A DNA stretch of 64,000 nt from Achromobacter xylosoxidans (GCF_002192695.1 NZ_MTLG01000078.1:1-64000); one strand, 5' to 3'. Shown: positions 8,557-17,517, counted from the first letter of the stretch. The notes: generated by a model from the sequence alone, not told the origin. A program made the numbers and translations.

Positions 8557-9524
8557 GCCCCTTGCTGCAAGCCGAGTCCGTCAGCAGGCAGTTCTCGATC
8601 CGGTCCGGCATGTTCCGGCCGCGCAGCACGCTGCACGCCGTCAATGGCGTGGACCTGGCGGTGGAGCGCGGCGCGGTGCTGGGCATCGTGGGCGAATCCG
8701 GCTGCGGCAAATCCACGTTGGCCCGCATGCTGCTGGGGCTGACGCCGCCCACCGAGGGTGCGATCCGGCTCGACGGCCAGGACATCCGCGGCCTGGGCCG
8801 GCGCGCGCTTGCCCGCCGCGTCCAGCCGATCTTCCAGGATCCGTATTCGTCGCTGAATCCGCGCCGCTCCATCGCTTCCATCGTGTCGCTGCCGCTGGAT
8901 GTGCACGGCATCGCCAACCCCAAGCAGCACAAGGCCATCGAGATGCTGGAGCGCGTGGGCCTGCCGCCGCGCCTGGCCCACAACACGCCTGGGCAGCTGT
9001 CCGGGGGCCAGCGCCAGCGCGTGGCCATCGCGCGGGCGCTGGTGATGCACCCCGAGATCGTCATCTGCGACGAGCCGACCTCGGCGTTGGACGTGTCGGT
9101 GCAGGCGCAGATCATGAACCTGCTGATGGACCTGCGCCGTGAATTCAACCTGACCTACGTCTTCATCAGCCACAACCTGGCGGTGGTCGAGCACATCGCC
9201 ACCCATGTGGCGGTGATGTACCTGGGCCGGGTGGTCGAATCCGCTGCAACGGCGCAGCTGTTCCACGACCCGCGCCATCCCTACACGCAGGCGCTGCTGG
9301 CCTCGGTGCTGACGCCGGAGCCGGGCCTGGGCATCCCCGACATGGGCCTGGGCCTGTCGTTCCCCGACCCGCTGCGCCCGCCCCCGGGCTGCCCGTTCCA
9401 TCCCCGCTGCCAGCACGCCATGGCGCAATGCAAGACTGAGCGCCCGGCGCTGACGCTGCGCGCGCAATCCGTGGTGGCCTGCCACCTCTATCCCCCTACC
9501 TCCAACGGAGCCCAGCCATCATGA
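8553..9524 (+). CDS. ABC transporter ATP-binding protein, DppF/OppF type
   Basis: A 323-residue ATPase, partner of the preceding one. Walker A GESGCGKS, signature LSGGQRQR and Walker B VICDEPTSALD are intact, and the C-terminal GCPFHPRCQHAMAQC is the Cys-rich oligopeptide-transporter domain. The start chosen is the ATG at 8553, overlapping the upstream stop and preceded by AGGAG at 8541; the in-frame extension upstream is inside the previous gene. It ends in a four-base overlap with the peptidase gene. Confidence 0.94.
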   Translation: MSPLLQAESVSRQFSIRSGMFRPRSTLHAVNGVDLAVERGAVLGIVGESGCGKSTLARMLLGLTPPTEGAIRLDGQDIRGLGRRALARRVQPIFQDPYSSLNPRRSIASIVSLPLDVHGIANPKQHKAIEMLERVGLPPRLAHNTPGQLSGGQRQRVAIARALVMHPEIVICDEPTSALDVSVQAQIMNLLMDLRREFNLTYVFISHNLAVVEHIATHVAVMYLGRVVESAATAQLFHDPRHPYTQALLASVLTPEPGLGIPDMGLGLSFPDPLRPPPGCPFHPRCQHAMAQCKTERPALTLRAQSVVACHLYPPTSNGAQPS

Positions 9525-10915
9525 CCCGCGCACAAGCCATTGCCCAGGCGGAACAGTGTTTCGATTCCGGCGCCTTCCGCGCGCTGCTGGCGCGCCGCCT
9601 GGCCCAGCCCACTGAAAGCCAGAACCCGGCGCGCGCGCCCGAACTCGCGGCCTACCTGGAAGCCGAGATCCGGCCTGCCTTCGAGGCGCTGGGCTTCACC
9701 TGCCGCACGCTGACGCATCCCAAGGCGCTGGCGCCGTTCCTGTACGCCGAGCGCATCGAGGACCCGGCCCTGCCCACCGTGCTGGGCTACGGCCATGGCG
9801 ACGTCATCCGCGGCCTGGAAAAGGAATGGAAGGAAGGCCTGTCGCCCTGGGCGCTGACCGAAGCCGAGGGCCGCTGGTACGGCCGTGGCATCGCCGACAA
9901 CAAGGGCCAGCACAGCATCAACATGGAGGCGCTGCGCCTGGTGCTGGAAACGCGCGGCAAGCTGGGTTTCAACGCCAAATACCTGATCGAGATGGGCGAG
10001 GAAACCGGCTCCATGGGCCTGCGCGACCTCTGCGAGGAACACCGCGCGCTGCTGGCGGCGGACCTGCTGATCGCCTCCGATGGGCCGCGGCTGAGCGCGG
10101 AGCGCCCCACCATCTTCCTGGGCGCGCGCGGCAGCCTGAACTTCGACCTGAGCATCGAGGCCCGCGCGGGCGGCCACCATTCGGGCAACTGGGGCGGCCT
10201 GATCTCCAATCCCGGCATCCAGCTGGCCCATGCGATCTCCACATTGGTTTCGCCCACCGGCCAGATCCGCATCCCCGAATGGGTGCCCCGTGAACTGCCC
10301 GCCGCGGTGCGGCGCGCCCTGGCCGATTGCCAGGTGGACGGCGGCGCCGACGGCCCCGAGATCGAGCCCTGGTGGGGCGAGCCGGGCCTGTCGCCGGCCG
10401 AGCGCGTGTTCGGCTGGTGTTCGTTCGAGGTGTTGGCCTACAAGACCGGCAATCCCGACACGCCCGTCAACGCCATTCCGCCGCGCGCCTGGGCGCGCTG
10501 CCAATTGCGCTTCGTGGTGGGCGTGGACCCGGACGACCTGGTCCCCGCCCTGCGCCGCCATCTGGACCGCCAGGGCTTTCCCATGGTCCAGATCACGCTG
10601 ACGCGCGAGAACATGTTCCGCGCCACCCGCATCGACCCCGACGACGCCTGGGTGCGCTGGGCGGTGGATTCGCTGGAACGCACCTCCGGCGCCAAGACCG
10701 CCGTGCTGCCCAACCTGGGGGGCTCGCTCCCCAACGACATCTTCACCGACGTGCTGGGCCTGCGCACGATCTGGGTGCCGCATTCCTATCCCGGCTGCTC
10801 CCAGCACGCGCCGAACGAGCACCTGCCGCCGGCCTTGCTGCGGCAGGCGTTGAGCCTGATGACGGGACTGTATTGGGACTTGGGCGCGGGCGGCACGCCG
10901 GCCTTGGAGCGCTGA
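9521..10915 (+). CDS. M20 family metallopeptidase
   Basis: A 464-residue zinc hydrolase of the M20 (carboxypeptidase/ArgE/DapE) family with no signal peptide. The metal-site pattern is visible in order: GYGHGDV, GRGIADNKGQ with its Asp, the catalytic EMGEETGS, a Ser/Asp-Gly region (ASDGPRLS) and a late His in PHSYPGCSQH. The dimerisation/lid domain lies in the middle third. It is the last gene of the importer operon and overlaps the ATPase gene by four bases, which argues that the imported substrate is a peptide or N-acyl amino acid cleaved here. Confidence 0.92.
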   Translation: MTRAQAIAQAEQCFDSGAFRALLARRLAQPTESQNPARAPELAAYLEAEIRPAFEALGFTCRTLTHPKALAPFLYAERIEDPALPTVLGYGHGDVIRGLEKEWKEGLSPWALTEAEGRWYGRGIADNKGQHSINMEALRLVLETRGKLGFNAKYLIEMGEETGSMGLRDLCEEHRALLAADLLIASDGPRLSAERPTIFLGARGSLNFDLSIEARAGGHHSGNWGGLISNPGIQLAHAISTLVSPTGQIRIPEWVPRELPAAVRRALADCQVDGGADGPEIEPWWGEPGLSPAERVFGWCSFEVLAYKTGNPDTPVNAIPPRAWARCQLRFVVGVDPDDLVPALRRHLDRQGFPMVQITLTRENMFRATRIDPDDAWVRWAVDSLERTSGAKTAVLPNLGGSLPNDIFTDVLGLRTIWVPHSYPGCSQHAPNEHLPPALLRQALSLMTGLYWDLGAGGTPALER

Positions 10916-10963
10916 GACGCGGGGCCGGGGCCTGTCCGCATTTCAAAGAACCTTGCACCAGCC

Positions 10964-11860
10964 CTAAGGCTTGCCGGACGGCCCCAGCCGCTCCCGCAGG
11001 AAATCGATGAAGCGCCGGACCTTGGCGCTGACATGCCGCGTGTCGGGATACACCGCGTAGACCTCCTGCCGCGGCAGCGCATACGAAGGCAGCAGGCGTT
11101 GCAGCGAGCCGCGCGCCAAAGGCTCTTCCAGCAGCCACTCCGGCAAGGCGGCCACGCCGCATCCGGCCTCGGCGAACGCCAGCAGCCCCGAGGCCGTGTC
11201 GGCCTGCGCCACTGGCGCCACGCGGAGTTCGTGCTCGCGGCCCTTGCTGTCCGTCAGCCGCCAGCGGTCGCTGCGGCCGGGCCGGTTGGCCAGCCAGGGC
11301 AGCGCCGCCAGCGCCTGCGGCGTGCGCGGCGCGCCGTGCTGCGCCAACAGGTCCGGACTGGCCACGATCCATAGCTTGAACTGGCCGATGCGCGTGGCCC
11401 GGTAACTGGAATCCTCCAGCGCCCCCACCCGTATGGCCAGGTCCAGCCGTTCGGCGATCAGGTCCGCATGCGCCGACCCGGCGCGATAGCCCGCGCGCAA
11501 GGCGGGATGCGCGCGCGCAAAAGCCGCCAACGCCGGCGCCACCACCCGATTGCCGTAGTCCACCGATGCCGTCACCCGCAGGCTGCCCGACAAGGCCGCC
11601 TGGCCAGAACGCGCCTCGTCCACTGCGGCTTCGGCGTCGCGCAGCAGGCGCGCGCAATGGCCGTAGAAGCCCTCGCCCGCCTCGGTCAGCGCCAGCCGCC
11701 GCGTGCTGCGCGTCAGCAGCGCCACGCCCAGCTCCTGTTCCAACTGCTTGACGTTGAAGCTGACCACCGCCTTGGTGGTGCCCAGCGCATCGGCCGCCGC
11801 CGTAAAAGACCCAGCCTCGGCCACCGCCGCATACATCGCCAGACGATTCAGATTGATCAT
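10964..11860 (-). CDS. LysR family transcriptional regulator
   Basis: A 298-residue regulator with the N-terminal LysR helix-turn-helix (residues 1-60; FTAAADALGTTKAVVSFNVK) and a C-terminal periplasmic-binding-like effector domain. It is closest in look to the small one-gene-target subgroup with RSTRRLALTEAG. It is divergent from a 131-residue SnoaL-like protein starting 112 bases away, the likeliest target. The M20 peptidase gene converges on it with a gap of about 48 bases. Confidence 0.9.
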   Translation of the reverse strand: MINLNRLAMYAAVAEAGSFTAAADALGTTKAVVSFNVKQLEQELGVALLTRSTRRLALTEAGEGFYGHCARLLRDAEAAVDEARSGQAALSGSLRVTASVDYGNRVVAPALAAFARAHPALRAGYRAGSAHADLIAERLDLAIRVGALEDSSYRATRIGQFKLWIVASPDLLAQHGAPRTPQALAALPWLANRPGRSDRWRLTDSKGREHELRVAPVAQADTASGLLAFAEAGCGVAALPEWLLEEPLARGSLQRLLPSYALPRQEVYAVYPDTRHVSAKVRRFIDFLRERLGPSGKP

Positions 11861-11972
11861 GGAAAGCCGGGTTGGATTGTCAAAAAAACACGAACAGTAT
11901 ATCCATCGGAAGGTCGTTTTTCCCGACCAACCCGGCTCCTAGAATGGCGCTCCCTTTCCATGGATCCTTCCC

Positions 11973-12368
11973 ATGTCCGACCTTTCATCCCATTGTCTGC
12001 GCCTGGCTCTCGACGCCCATTCCCGTATCGAACGCTGGATAGGCTCGCCCGATGCGCCGGACGCACAGCTGACCGCCCTGCTCGAGGACTTTGCGCCCGG
12101 CTTCAGCATGATCGCGGCTGACGGCCAGCGCCTGCCCGCGGAGGCTTTGCCGGCCTTGTTCGGCAGATTGCGAGGCGCCCGCCCCGGCCTGAAGATCGAG
12201 ATCGACGAGCTAGCCGTGCTGCACGCCGGCGCGGATTCGGTCTTGCTGAGTTACCGCGAGCGCCATGCCTGGAACTCAGGCGCGACCCAGCGGCGCGCAA
12301 CGGCGCTGTTCACCGTCCAGCCGGGCAGCCAGCCGCAATGGATGTATCTGCAAGAGACCTGGGCCTGA
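11973..12368 (+). CDS. SnoaL/DUF4440-like small protein
   Basis: A 131-residue soluble protein with the cone-shaped NTF2/SnoaL feel: N-terminal helices, then strands ending in RRATALFTVQPG and WMYLQETW. No catalytic residues can be assigned. It is divergent from a LysR regulator and convergent with a TetR regulator across a hairpin terminator. Function unknown; the fold assignment is from sequence pattern only. Confidence 0.7.
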   Translation: MSDLSSHCLRLALDAHSRIERWIGSPDAPDAQLTALLEDFAPGFSMIAADGQRLPAEALPALFGRLRGARPGLKIEIDELAVLHAGADSVLLSYRERHAWNSGATQRRATALFTVQPGSQPQWMYLQETWA

Positions 12369-12401
12369 AGGGCTCGGCTGCCCTCACTTCAGGCCAAAAA
12401 A

Positions 12402-12422
12402 AAGCCTCCGGCTAGGAGGCTT
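12402..12422 (-). terminator. Rho-independent terminator of the TetR gene
   Basis: The perfect stem AAGCCTCC / GGAGGCTT (12402-12409 and 12415-12422, loop GGCTA) overlaps the stop codon of the minus-strand TetR gene. Its minus-strand 3' side is the T-run complementary to the A-run at 12396-12403, the layout of an intrinsic terminator. It can also block read-through from the convergent SnoaL-like gene. Confidence 0.85.
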
Positions 12423-13032
12423 GTGGTCGTCGTTTCCGTATCCCTTCCAACAGCAGATCGGTGATGAATTCCGCCAGGGCCTGCTGCCTGGCCGCGTCTG
12501 GCCCCTGCCGTGTGAATCGTTCGATGATGCCCATCATCGACTGGGCGAACCAATTGGATGGGACGTCCTCGCGGAACCAGCCGGCCTGGCGCTCGGCGTC
12601 CGCATTGTCGGCAATCATCGCCACCAATTCATCCTTGAGCTCCTCGGCCTCGGCGGCCTGGAAGAAGCCGATGCGGGTCAGGTTGGGATCTTCCTGCAGG
12701 ATGGCGAGCAGGCCGCTCACGCCTCCGCGGATGCGTCCGGCCAGCTCCACGCCTTGCAGTCCGTCGGGTGGACGCGCCTGGCCGATGGCCTGCCGCAAGC
12801 GCTGGGCGAACATGCCCACCAGTTCGTCGTAGGCCGCCTGTTTGCTGGCGAAGTATTGATAGAAGACAGGTTGGGTCACGCCGGCCCGGGCGACAATGTC
12901 GCTGATCCGCGTATGCTGGAATCCGCGTTCCGCGAATTCCGCCGCCGCGACCTCCAGGAGTTGAGCCCGTGTGCGTTCACCCTTGGTGAGACGCTTGTCT
13001 TGCGGTAAAGAAGAGGGTCGTGCCGTAATCAT
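12412..13032 (-). CDS. TetR family transcriptional regulator
   Basis: A 206-residue regulator with a TetR helix-turn-helix at about residues 15-65 (FAERGFQHTRISDIVARAGV then VFYQYFASK) and a variable helical ligand domain. The gene is followed by an overlapping hairpin terminator. The divergent neighbour, 77 bases away, is a small lipoprotein and may be its target. No ligand can be inferred. Confidence 0.9.
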   Translation of the reverse strand: MITARPSSLPQDKRLTKGERTRAQLLEVAAAEFAERGFQHTRISDIVARAGVTQPVFYQYFASKQAAYDELVGMFAQRLRQAIGQARPPDGLQGVELAGRIRGGVSGLLAILQEDPNLTRIGFFQAAEAEELKDELVAMIADNADAERQAGWFREDVPSNWFAQSMMGIIERFTRQGPDAARQQALAEFITDLLLEGIRKRRPQAS

Positions 13033-13109
13033 CGCGAGAAAATACTACCCTTCGGCGCTTTTAGCCACTGGTTTTACCCACGGCTCCCAGGACAGATACA
13101 ACCATTGCA

Positions 13110-13568
13110 ATGTCATTCCCAAAGTGCTTGCCAACTATTGCGGCCCTGGCGCTCACCAGCCTGCTTGCGGGGTGCGTGCCCTACCCCGTGTACAAGACCA
13201 TGCAGCCCGACGCCCGCGCCACCGTGCTGGACGAAAATTCCCAGCCCCTGGCCGATGCGCGGGTGGTGCTGATCAGCAGCACGTTCCCCTATGGCCGGGA
13301 ACAGTTCCGCAATGAAACCCGCAGCGCGGCAGACGGCGCCGCCGCGTTCAAGGCGTTGCAGGAATGGCGTGCCGAATCGATGATGATCCACGGGGCGCAG
13401 GTGTATTTCTGGAACTGGTGCGTGGAAAAAACGGGTTACGAAACCTACATGACGCTGGACCGCGACGCGGCGTATTTCAACGACCAGCCGCGGATCACGC
13501 TGCGCCCCGGCGAGTCGCGTTCCTGCAACAACTGGCCCGACCGCCAGGACCCGCCCGCCTCCCGCTGA
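13110..13568 (+). CDS. Lipoprotein with carboxypeptidase-regulatory-like domain
   Basis: A 152-residue predicted lipoprotein. The signal ends in the lipobox LLAGC with Cys22. The mature part (TVLDENSQPLADARVVLIS) reads like the beta-sandwich carboxypeptidase-regulatory/transthyretin-like domain found in many envelope proteins. Two extra Cys (in NWCVEK and RSCNNW) could pair in the periplasm. It is divergent from the TetR gene. Function unknown. Confidence 0.75.
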   Translation: MSFPKCLPTIAALALTSLLAGCVPYPVYKTMQPDARATVLDENSQPLADARVVLISSTFPYGREQFRNETRSAADGAAAFKALQEWRAESMMIHGAQVYFWNWCVEKTGYETYMTLDRDAAYFNDQPRITLRPGESRSCNNWPDRQDPPASR

Positions 13569-13687
13569 AATCAGTTGAAATCTCCGTAGCGCTTGAGACA
13601 CTTTATGGAAGCGGCCAGGCGGTAAAGTGGCGGTATCGGTCCGGGTCGGGCGGCATGCCGGCCCCGGGGCGGATCAGGAGCAAGATC

Positions 13688-14263
13688 ATGAAGCGGTTTT
13701 CTGGCCGTATGGCCATCGTCGCGGCGCTGGCATTGGCCGTGGCAAGCGCGCCCGCCATGGCCGGCGGGCGTGGCGGCGGTAATTGGGGCGGCGGCCACGG
13801 CGGATATCACGGTGGCGGTTATCACGGCGGATATCACAATTACCATGGCGGCAGCAGCAGTTCCGACGGCTGGTGGATAGGCGGCGCCTTCGCGCTGGCC
13901 ACCATAGGCCTGCTGCTGGCGGCGGATTCCGGACCCTCCTACACCCAGGCAGGCGTCTATTCGTCGGGCGTGGGCTACACCAGCCCGCCGGTCTACGCGG
14001 CCCCCGTCTACAACGCACCGGTATACGAGGCGCAGCCCGTGTATAGCGCGCCCCAACCTCAGTACGAGCCGGTGCAGTACGAGTCCACCGCGCCCGTCAA
14101 CAGCGCCCAGGCCAGCGCCACCATGGACTGCCAGCGCTGGGCCATGAACCAGAGCGGCTACGACCCGGCCACCATCACGCAATGGACCACCCAGGTCATG
14201 GTGGACTCCTATAACCGGGCGCTCGATTCCTGCATGACCAGCCGCGGCTACCGCGCGCACTGA
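13688..14263 (+). CDS. Exported Gly/His/Tyr-rich protein
   Basis: A 191-residue exported protein. AGGAG at 13676-13680 fixes the ATG at 13688; the open frame extends upstream without a start context. Residues 1-25 are a signal peptide ending APAMA. Then come a Gly/His/Tyr repeat segment (GGYHGGGYHGGYHNYHGG), a hydrophobic stretch (IGGAFALATIGLLLAA), a Pro/Tyr-rich segment with repeated PVY units, and a C-terminal domain with two Cys (MDCQRWAMNQSGYDP ... DSCMTSRGY). The His/Gly run could bind metal. A hairpin follows the gene. Not recognised beyond this. Confidence 0.7.
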   Translation: MKRFSGRMAIVAALALAVASAPAMAGGRGGGNWGGGHGGYHGGGYHGGYHNYHGGSSSSDGWWIGGAFALATIGLLLAADSGPSYTQAGVYSSGVGYTSPPVYAAPVYNAPVYEAQPVYSAPQPQYEPVQYESTAPVNSAQASATMDCQRWAMNQSGYDPATITQWTTQVMVDSYNRALDSCMTSRGYRAH

Positions 14264-14295
14264 CACGCCATTCCGGGTATTCCCGCTTGTCCCGC

Positions 14296-14334
14296 CGCGC
14301 CGGCCTGCACACACTGCATGCCGGCGCGCCTCTT
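14296..14334 (+). terminator. Hairpin terminator after the Gly/His-rich gene
   Basis: A strong stem CGCGCCGGCcTGCA / TGCAtGCCGGCGCG (14296-14309 with 14315-14328, one mismatch) lies 32 bases after the stop and is followed by CCTCTTT, a short T-rich tail. It separates this gene from the Bug-family binding protein. Confidence 0.6.
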
Positions 14335-14392
14335 TGAAGAGCCGCCGCCGCGTTCCGGCGGACTGGCCGTCGGGCATAGACAAGGGGAAAGC

Positions 14393-15370
14393 ATGTTGAA
14401 TCTCAAGCGGATCGCGAGGCTGTGCGCTATCGGAGCGGCCTGCGCGTTCTCTACGGCGGCGCACGCCCAGGCCGACGCCAAGGCCCAGGCCATGACCATC
14501 GTCGTCCCCTATGGCGCGGGCGGCATCGTCGACAACACGGCGCGCGCCTTCGCGCAGAAGCTGGCGGCGGAACTGGGCCGGCCGGTGGTGGTGGAGAACC
14601 GCGGCGGCGCGGGCGGCATGATAGGCATGAACACGGTGGCGCGAGCCCACGACGAGAACACCCTGGCCTTTACCGCCGTCAGCCCGGTCACGCTGTCGCC
14701 GCATGTGATGAAGACGCTGTACGACCCCTTGAAGGATCTGGCGCCGCTGGCGTCCGTAATGTATTCGCCGGTCTATCTGGTGGGCGGCCCGAAGTTCACG
14801 GGCAAGACCTTCCAGGACATGCTGGCCCAGGCCAGGACCGATCCCGGCGGCCTGTCGCTGGCGACGGCCGGCGTGGGCTCGCTGGGGCACTTGATGCTGG
14901 AGCAGATCAACGGCCAGGCGGACGTGCGCATCACGCACGTGCCGTACAAGGGCATGGCGCAGATGGTGCCCGACGCCCTGGGCGGCCAGTTCACGCTGAT
15001 GCTGGTCAACGCCTCCGGCCCGGTCAATGCGCTGATCGACGAAGGCAAGCTCGCGCTGCTGGCGGTGGGCTCGCCCGCCCGGCTGCCGGGACGACCCGGC
15101 ACGCCCACGCTGGCCGAGCTGGGCTATCCCGTGGCCAACATGACGTCCACCTTCGGTTTTTTCGCTCCGGCCAGCACCAGTCCGGAATTCCGCCAGCGCA
15201 TGAACGGCCTCATCAACCGGATCGCCGCCATGCCGGACATCAGCAAGCCGCTGACGGACGCGTTGAACATCATGTCGCCCGGCACGGTGGAGCAGTTCAC
15301 GGCCCAGGTGCAGAAGGAATATGCCGCCAACGGCCAGATCGTGAAGCAGGCCAACATCCGCAGCGAGTAG
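14393..15370 (+). CDS. Bug-family tripartite tricarboxylate transporter binding protein
   Basis: A 325-residue periplasmic protein of the Bug (TctC-like) family. It has a signal peptide ending in AHAQA, then TIVVPYGAGGIVDNTARA and VVENRGGAGGMIG, the canonical first two Bug motifs. AAGGGGAA precedes the ATG at 14393. No membrane subunits (TctA/TctB) are adjacent, which is common for the many orphan Bug proteins in this bacterial family. The ligand is probably a small carboxylate. Confidence 0.92.
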   Translation: MLNLKRIARLCAIGAACAFSTAAHAQADAKAQAMTIVVPYGAGGIVDNTARAFAQKLAAELGRPVVVENRGGAGGMIGMNTVARAHDENTLAFTAVSPVTLSPHVMKTLYDPLKDLAPLASVMYSPVYLVGGPKFTGKTFQDMLAQARTDPGGLSLATAGVGSLGHLMLEQINGQADVRITHVPYKGMAQMVPDALGGQFTLMLVNASGPVNALIDEGKLALLAVGSPARLPGRPGTPTLAELGYPVANMTSTFGFFAPASTSPEFRQRMNGLINRIAAMPDISKPLTDALNIMSPGTVEQFTAQVQKEYAANGQIVKQANIRSE

Positions 15371-15398
15371 CCGCGGAGGGAGGTGGACGGCTGGAGGC

Positions 15399-15728
15399 TC
15401 AACGGCGCCAGCCGCGCCAGGCGCACAGCAGGCCGATGGCCAGCATGGCGCCGGCGGGCAGGATCCAGACGAATCCCGAATCCGTGTAGACCACCTGGTC
15501 GACCGGGTCGTAGTAGCGGCCCAGCTCGTTGAAATCCCACTTCAGGTATTGCGCGTACCAGGCGTAGAAGAAAAGCGCGGACAGGGCCAGGCTTACGCCG
15601 GCGACCACGCGCAGCAGGCCTTTGCTGCGGCCGGTGCGCACCGCAGCCTTCCAGGCCAGGACCGCGCAGCCCGCCACGCCCAGCAGCACCAGCAGGTCGC
15701 CCACCGCAACGCCCACGTCAGCGCCCAT
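15399..15728 (-). CDS. Small membrane protein, unknown function
   Basis: A 109-residue protein with three hydrophobic segments (about residues 8-25, 36-55 and 83-103) and a tail WRGWRR. The ATG at 15728 gives a sensible membrane protein and overlaps the end of the upstream DUF523 gene by 11 bases, so the two are probably translated together. I recognise no family. The longer frame would add 52 residues from inside the DUF523 gene. Confidence 0.65.
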   Translation of the reverse strand: MGADVGVAVGDLLVLLGVAGCAVLAWKAAVRTGRSKGLLRVVAGVSLALSALFFYAWYAQYLKWDFNELGRYYDPVDQVVYTDSGFVWILPAGAMLAIGLLCAWRGWRR

Positions 15729-16224
15729 CGGCCGCCTCCAGGCCGGCCAGACAGGCCTGGGCCTCGTCCCATTGCTTTTCACTGAAGACGCGCAGGCCCG
15801 CCCGGGCCAGCAGTTCGGCCGTGACGCCCACGCCGGGCTGCTTGCGGCCGGCGAAATGGCCGTCGTATACGTAGCCGCTGCCACAGGAGGGACTGCCTTC
15901 CTTCAGCACCGCGATGCCGATGCCGTGCTTGCGCGCGGTTTCCAGAGCCGCTTGCGCGCCGTGCACGAAGGGACTTGTCACGTCCTCGCCCGACACCGCC
16001 ATCACGCGGGCGCGGCCGGCCAGCACGGCGGCGGCGTCCGCGTCCGGCTCGATCTCGGCGGGCGGGCGCGGAACCGGCATGCCGCCCGCCATTTCCGGAC
16101 AGACGGCCACCACCCGGCCCTCGTCCCGCCAACGAGTAAGCACGGCGTTGTCATGGGGCGCGCCGCGTCCGTCGTAGCGCACGGGGTTGCCCAGCAGGCA
16201 GGAACTGACCAGAACGTATTGCAT
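15718..16224 (-). CDS. DUF523 domain-containing protein
   Basis: A 168-residue member of DUF523. The diagnostic pieces are all present: VSSCLLGNPVRYDGRG at the start, VCPEMAGGMPVPRPPAEI, the conserved SPSCGSG near residue 110, and the GVGVTAELL stretch. The three invariant Cys suggest a metal or Fe-S site, but the biochemical role is not known to me. It is co-directional with the overlapping small membrane protein. Confidence 0.9.
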   Translation of the reverse strand: MQYVLVSSCLLGNPVRYDGRGAPHDNAVLTRWRDEGRVVAVCPEMAGGMPVPRPPAEIEPDADAAAVLAGRARVMAVSGEDVTSPFVHGAQAALETARKHGIGIAVLKEGSPSCGSGYVYDGHFAGRKQPGVGVTAELLARAGLRVFSEKQWDEAQACLAGLEAADGR

Positions 16225-16327
16225 GCGTCATCCGAGGCGATGGGCCGCAGCACAGCGCGCGGCCTTTATCCAAAGCATGCATGATAGAGCACCGGGCCTG
16301 GCGCCCGGACGCCTGCGTGCCCGAAAC

Positions 16328-16594
16328 TCAGCTCGCGGCCGCCCCTATTTCACGCATCCAGGCGCGCAACGCGGGATCGCGTACTTGCAGCACCTCGAAC
16401 AGTCCCAGCGCGTTCAGCGCCGGCAAGGCCTCCTGGATGTCCCTGCGCGCAACGGCCACGGCCTGGGCCGTCGCCTGCGGGTCGAGGCAGACGCGGGCGT
16501 TGGCGAGAAACGCCCCCACCGTGCCCTTGCGCACGGCCATGCCGTTGAACTCCCCCAGATCCCTGCCGTCGGGCAAGACGTCGCGTGCTTTCAT
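16328..16594 (-). CDS. Small hypothetical protein divergent from an AraC regulator
   Basis: An 88-residue protein beginning MKARDVLPDGRDLGEFNGMA, with a good ribosome-binding site (AGGAG) before the ATG at 16594. It is predicted helical and soluble, with no signal or motif I recognise. It is divergent from the AraC-type regulator about 100 bases away and is its most likely target. A longer frame exists upstream but would run into the divergent gene. Confidence 0.65.
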   Translation of the reverse strand: MKARDVLPDGRDLGEFNGMAVRKGTVGAFLANARVCLDPQATAQAVAVARRDIQEALPALNALGLFEVLQVRDPALRAWMREIGAAAS

Positions 16595-16691
16595 GTTGTG
16601 CTCCTGTCGCTGTTCAAGACTAGCGTTACGATAGACGCGTCCGCGTGGCAAGTCTGCGCGGTTCTGGCCATTCAATACGGTGTTTCTGCCA

Positions 16692-17486
16692 ATGGCGTTG
16701 CCTGCTCCCAACCCGCCCTTGCTCGACCCCGCACGCGCTCGCGCCCATGGCGGCCCCAGGCTGATCGCCATACGCAGCCAGGACGGCGCGCTGCGCCATA
16801 CCGCCATGCACCAGCACGCGCGGGGACAGCTATTGGGCGCCTACCAAGGCTTGCTGACAGTCTATGCGGGAGCGCATCAATGGGTGGTGGCAGCCCGCCA
16901 GACGGTCTGGATACCTCCCGACCTGCCGCACGGGCTGTACTCGCACGGCCCGTATGCCGGCTACAGCGCGTACCTGAGCCCGGCGGCTTGCGCGGGGCTG
17001 CCCGCCGAGCCTTGCGTGCTGCAAGCCTCTGACCTGCTACTGGCCGCCGTGAGCCGCGCTGCTTCCTGGCAGGACGACGCGGCAGCTCCGGCGCGCAGCC
17101 GTCTGATTGAAGTGATCCGGGATGAAATCCGGACCTTGCCGCATGCCGGCCAGGCGCTGTTCCTGCCCCGTGATCCGCGGCTGCAACGGCTGGCGCTTGC
17201 ACTATCGGACCGCCCCTCCGATATGCGGACACAGGAAGAATGGGCTGCCGAGATCGGCATGTCGCCGCGCACGCTGGCGCGCCGCTATCTGGCGGAAACC
17301 GGCCTGACCCTGGGCGCCTGGCGGCAGCGCGCCCGCCTGATGCGGGCGCAGGAAATGCTGGCGGAGGGCGCCGCCGTGACCACGGTGGCGCTGGAGCTGG
17401 GTTACGACAACGTCAGCGCCTTCATCGCCATGTTCAAGCGCGAGCTAGGCGCCACGCCGGGCCGCTACAACGGCCCGGGCGGTTAA
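16692..17486 (+). CDS. AraC family transcriptional regulator, cupin type
   Basis: A regulator of about 264 residues. The N-terminal half is a cupin-like sensor (HQHARGQLLGAYQGLLTVYA ... IPPDLPHG) and the C-terminal half holds two helix-turn-helices (EEWAAEIGMSPRTLARRYL and VALELGYDNVSAFIAMFKRE). The start is uncertain: ATG 16692 or GTG 16680, neither with a strong ribosome-binding site. It is convergent with the NYN-LOTUS gene across a hairpin. Confidence 0.9.
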   Translation: MALPAPNPPLLDPARARAHGGPRLIAIRSQDGALRHTAMHQHARGQLLGAYQGLLTVYAGAHQWVVAARQTVWIPPDLPHGLYSHGPYAGYSAYLSPAACAGLPAEPCVLQASDLLLAAVSRAASWQDDAAAPARSRLIEVIRDEIRTLPHAGQALFLPRDPRLQRLALALSDRPSDMRTQEEWAAEIGMSPRTLARRYLAETGLTLGAWRQRARLMRAQEMLAEGAAVTTVALELGYDNVSAFIAMFKRELGATPGRYNGPGG

Positions 17487-17497
17487 GCGCGGTCAGC

Positions 17498-17517
17498 CCT
17501 GAAGCGCGGGCTTCAGG
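17498..17517. terminator. Bidirectional hairpin between convergent genes
   Basis: The perfect stem CCTGAAGC / GCTTCAGG (17498-17505 and 17510-17517, loop GCGG) lies between the AraC stop and the NYN-LOTUS stop and overlaps the latter. It has no strong T-run on either side, so termination efficiency is uncertain. Confidence 0.5.
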
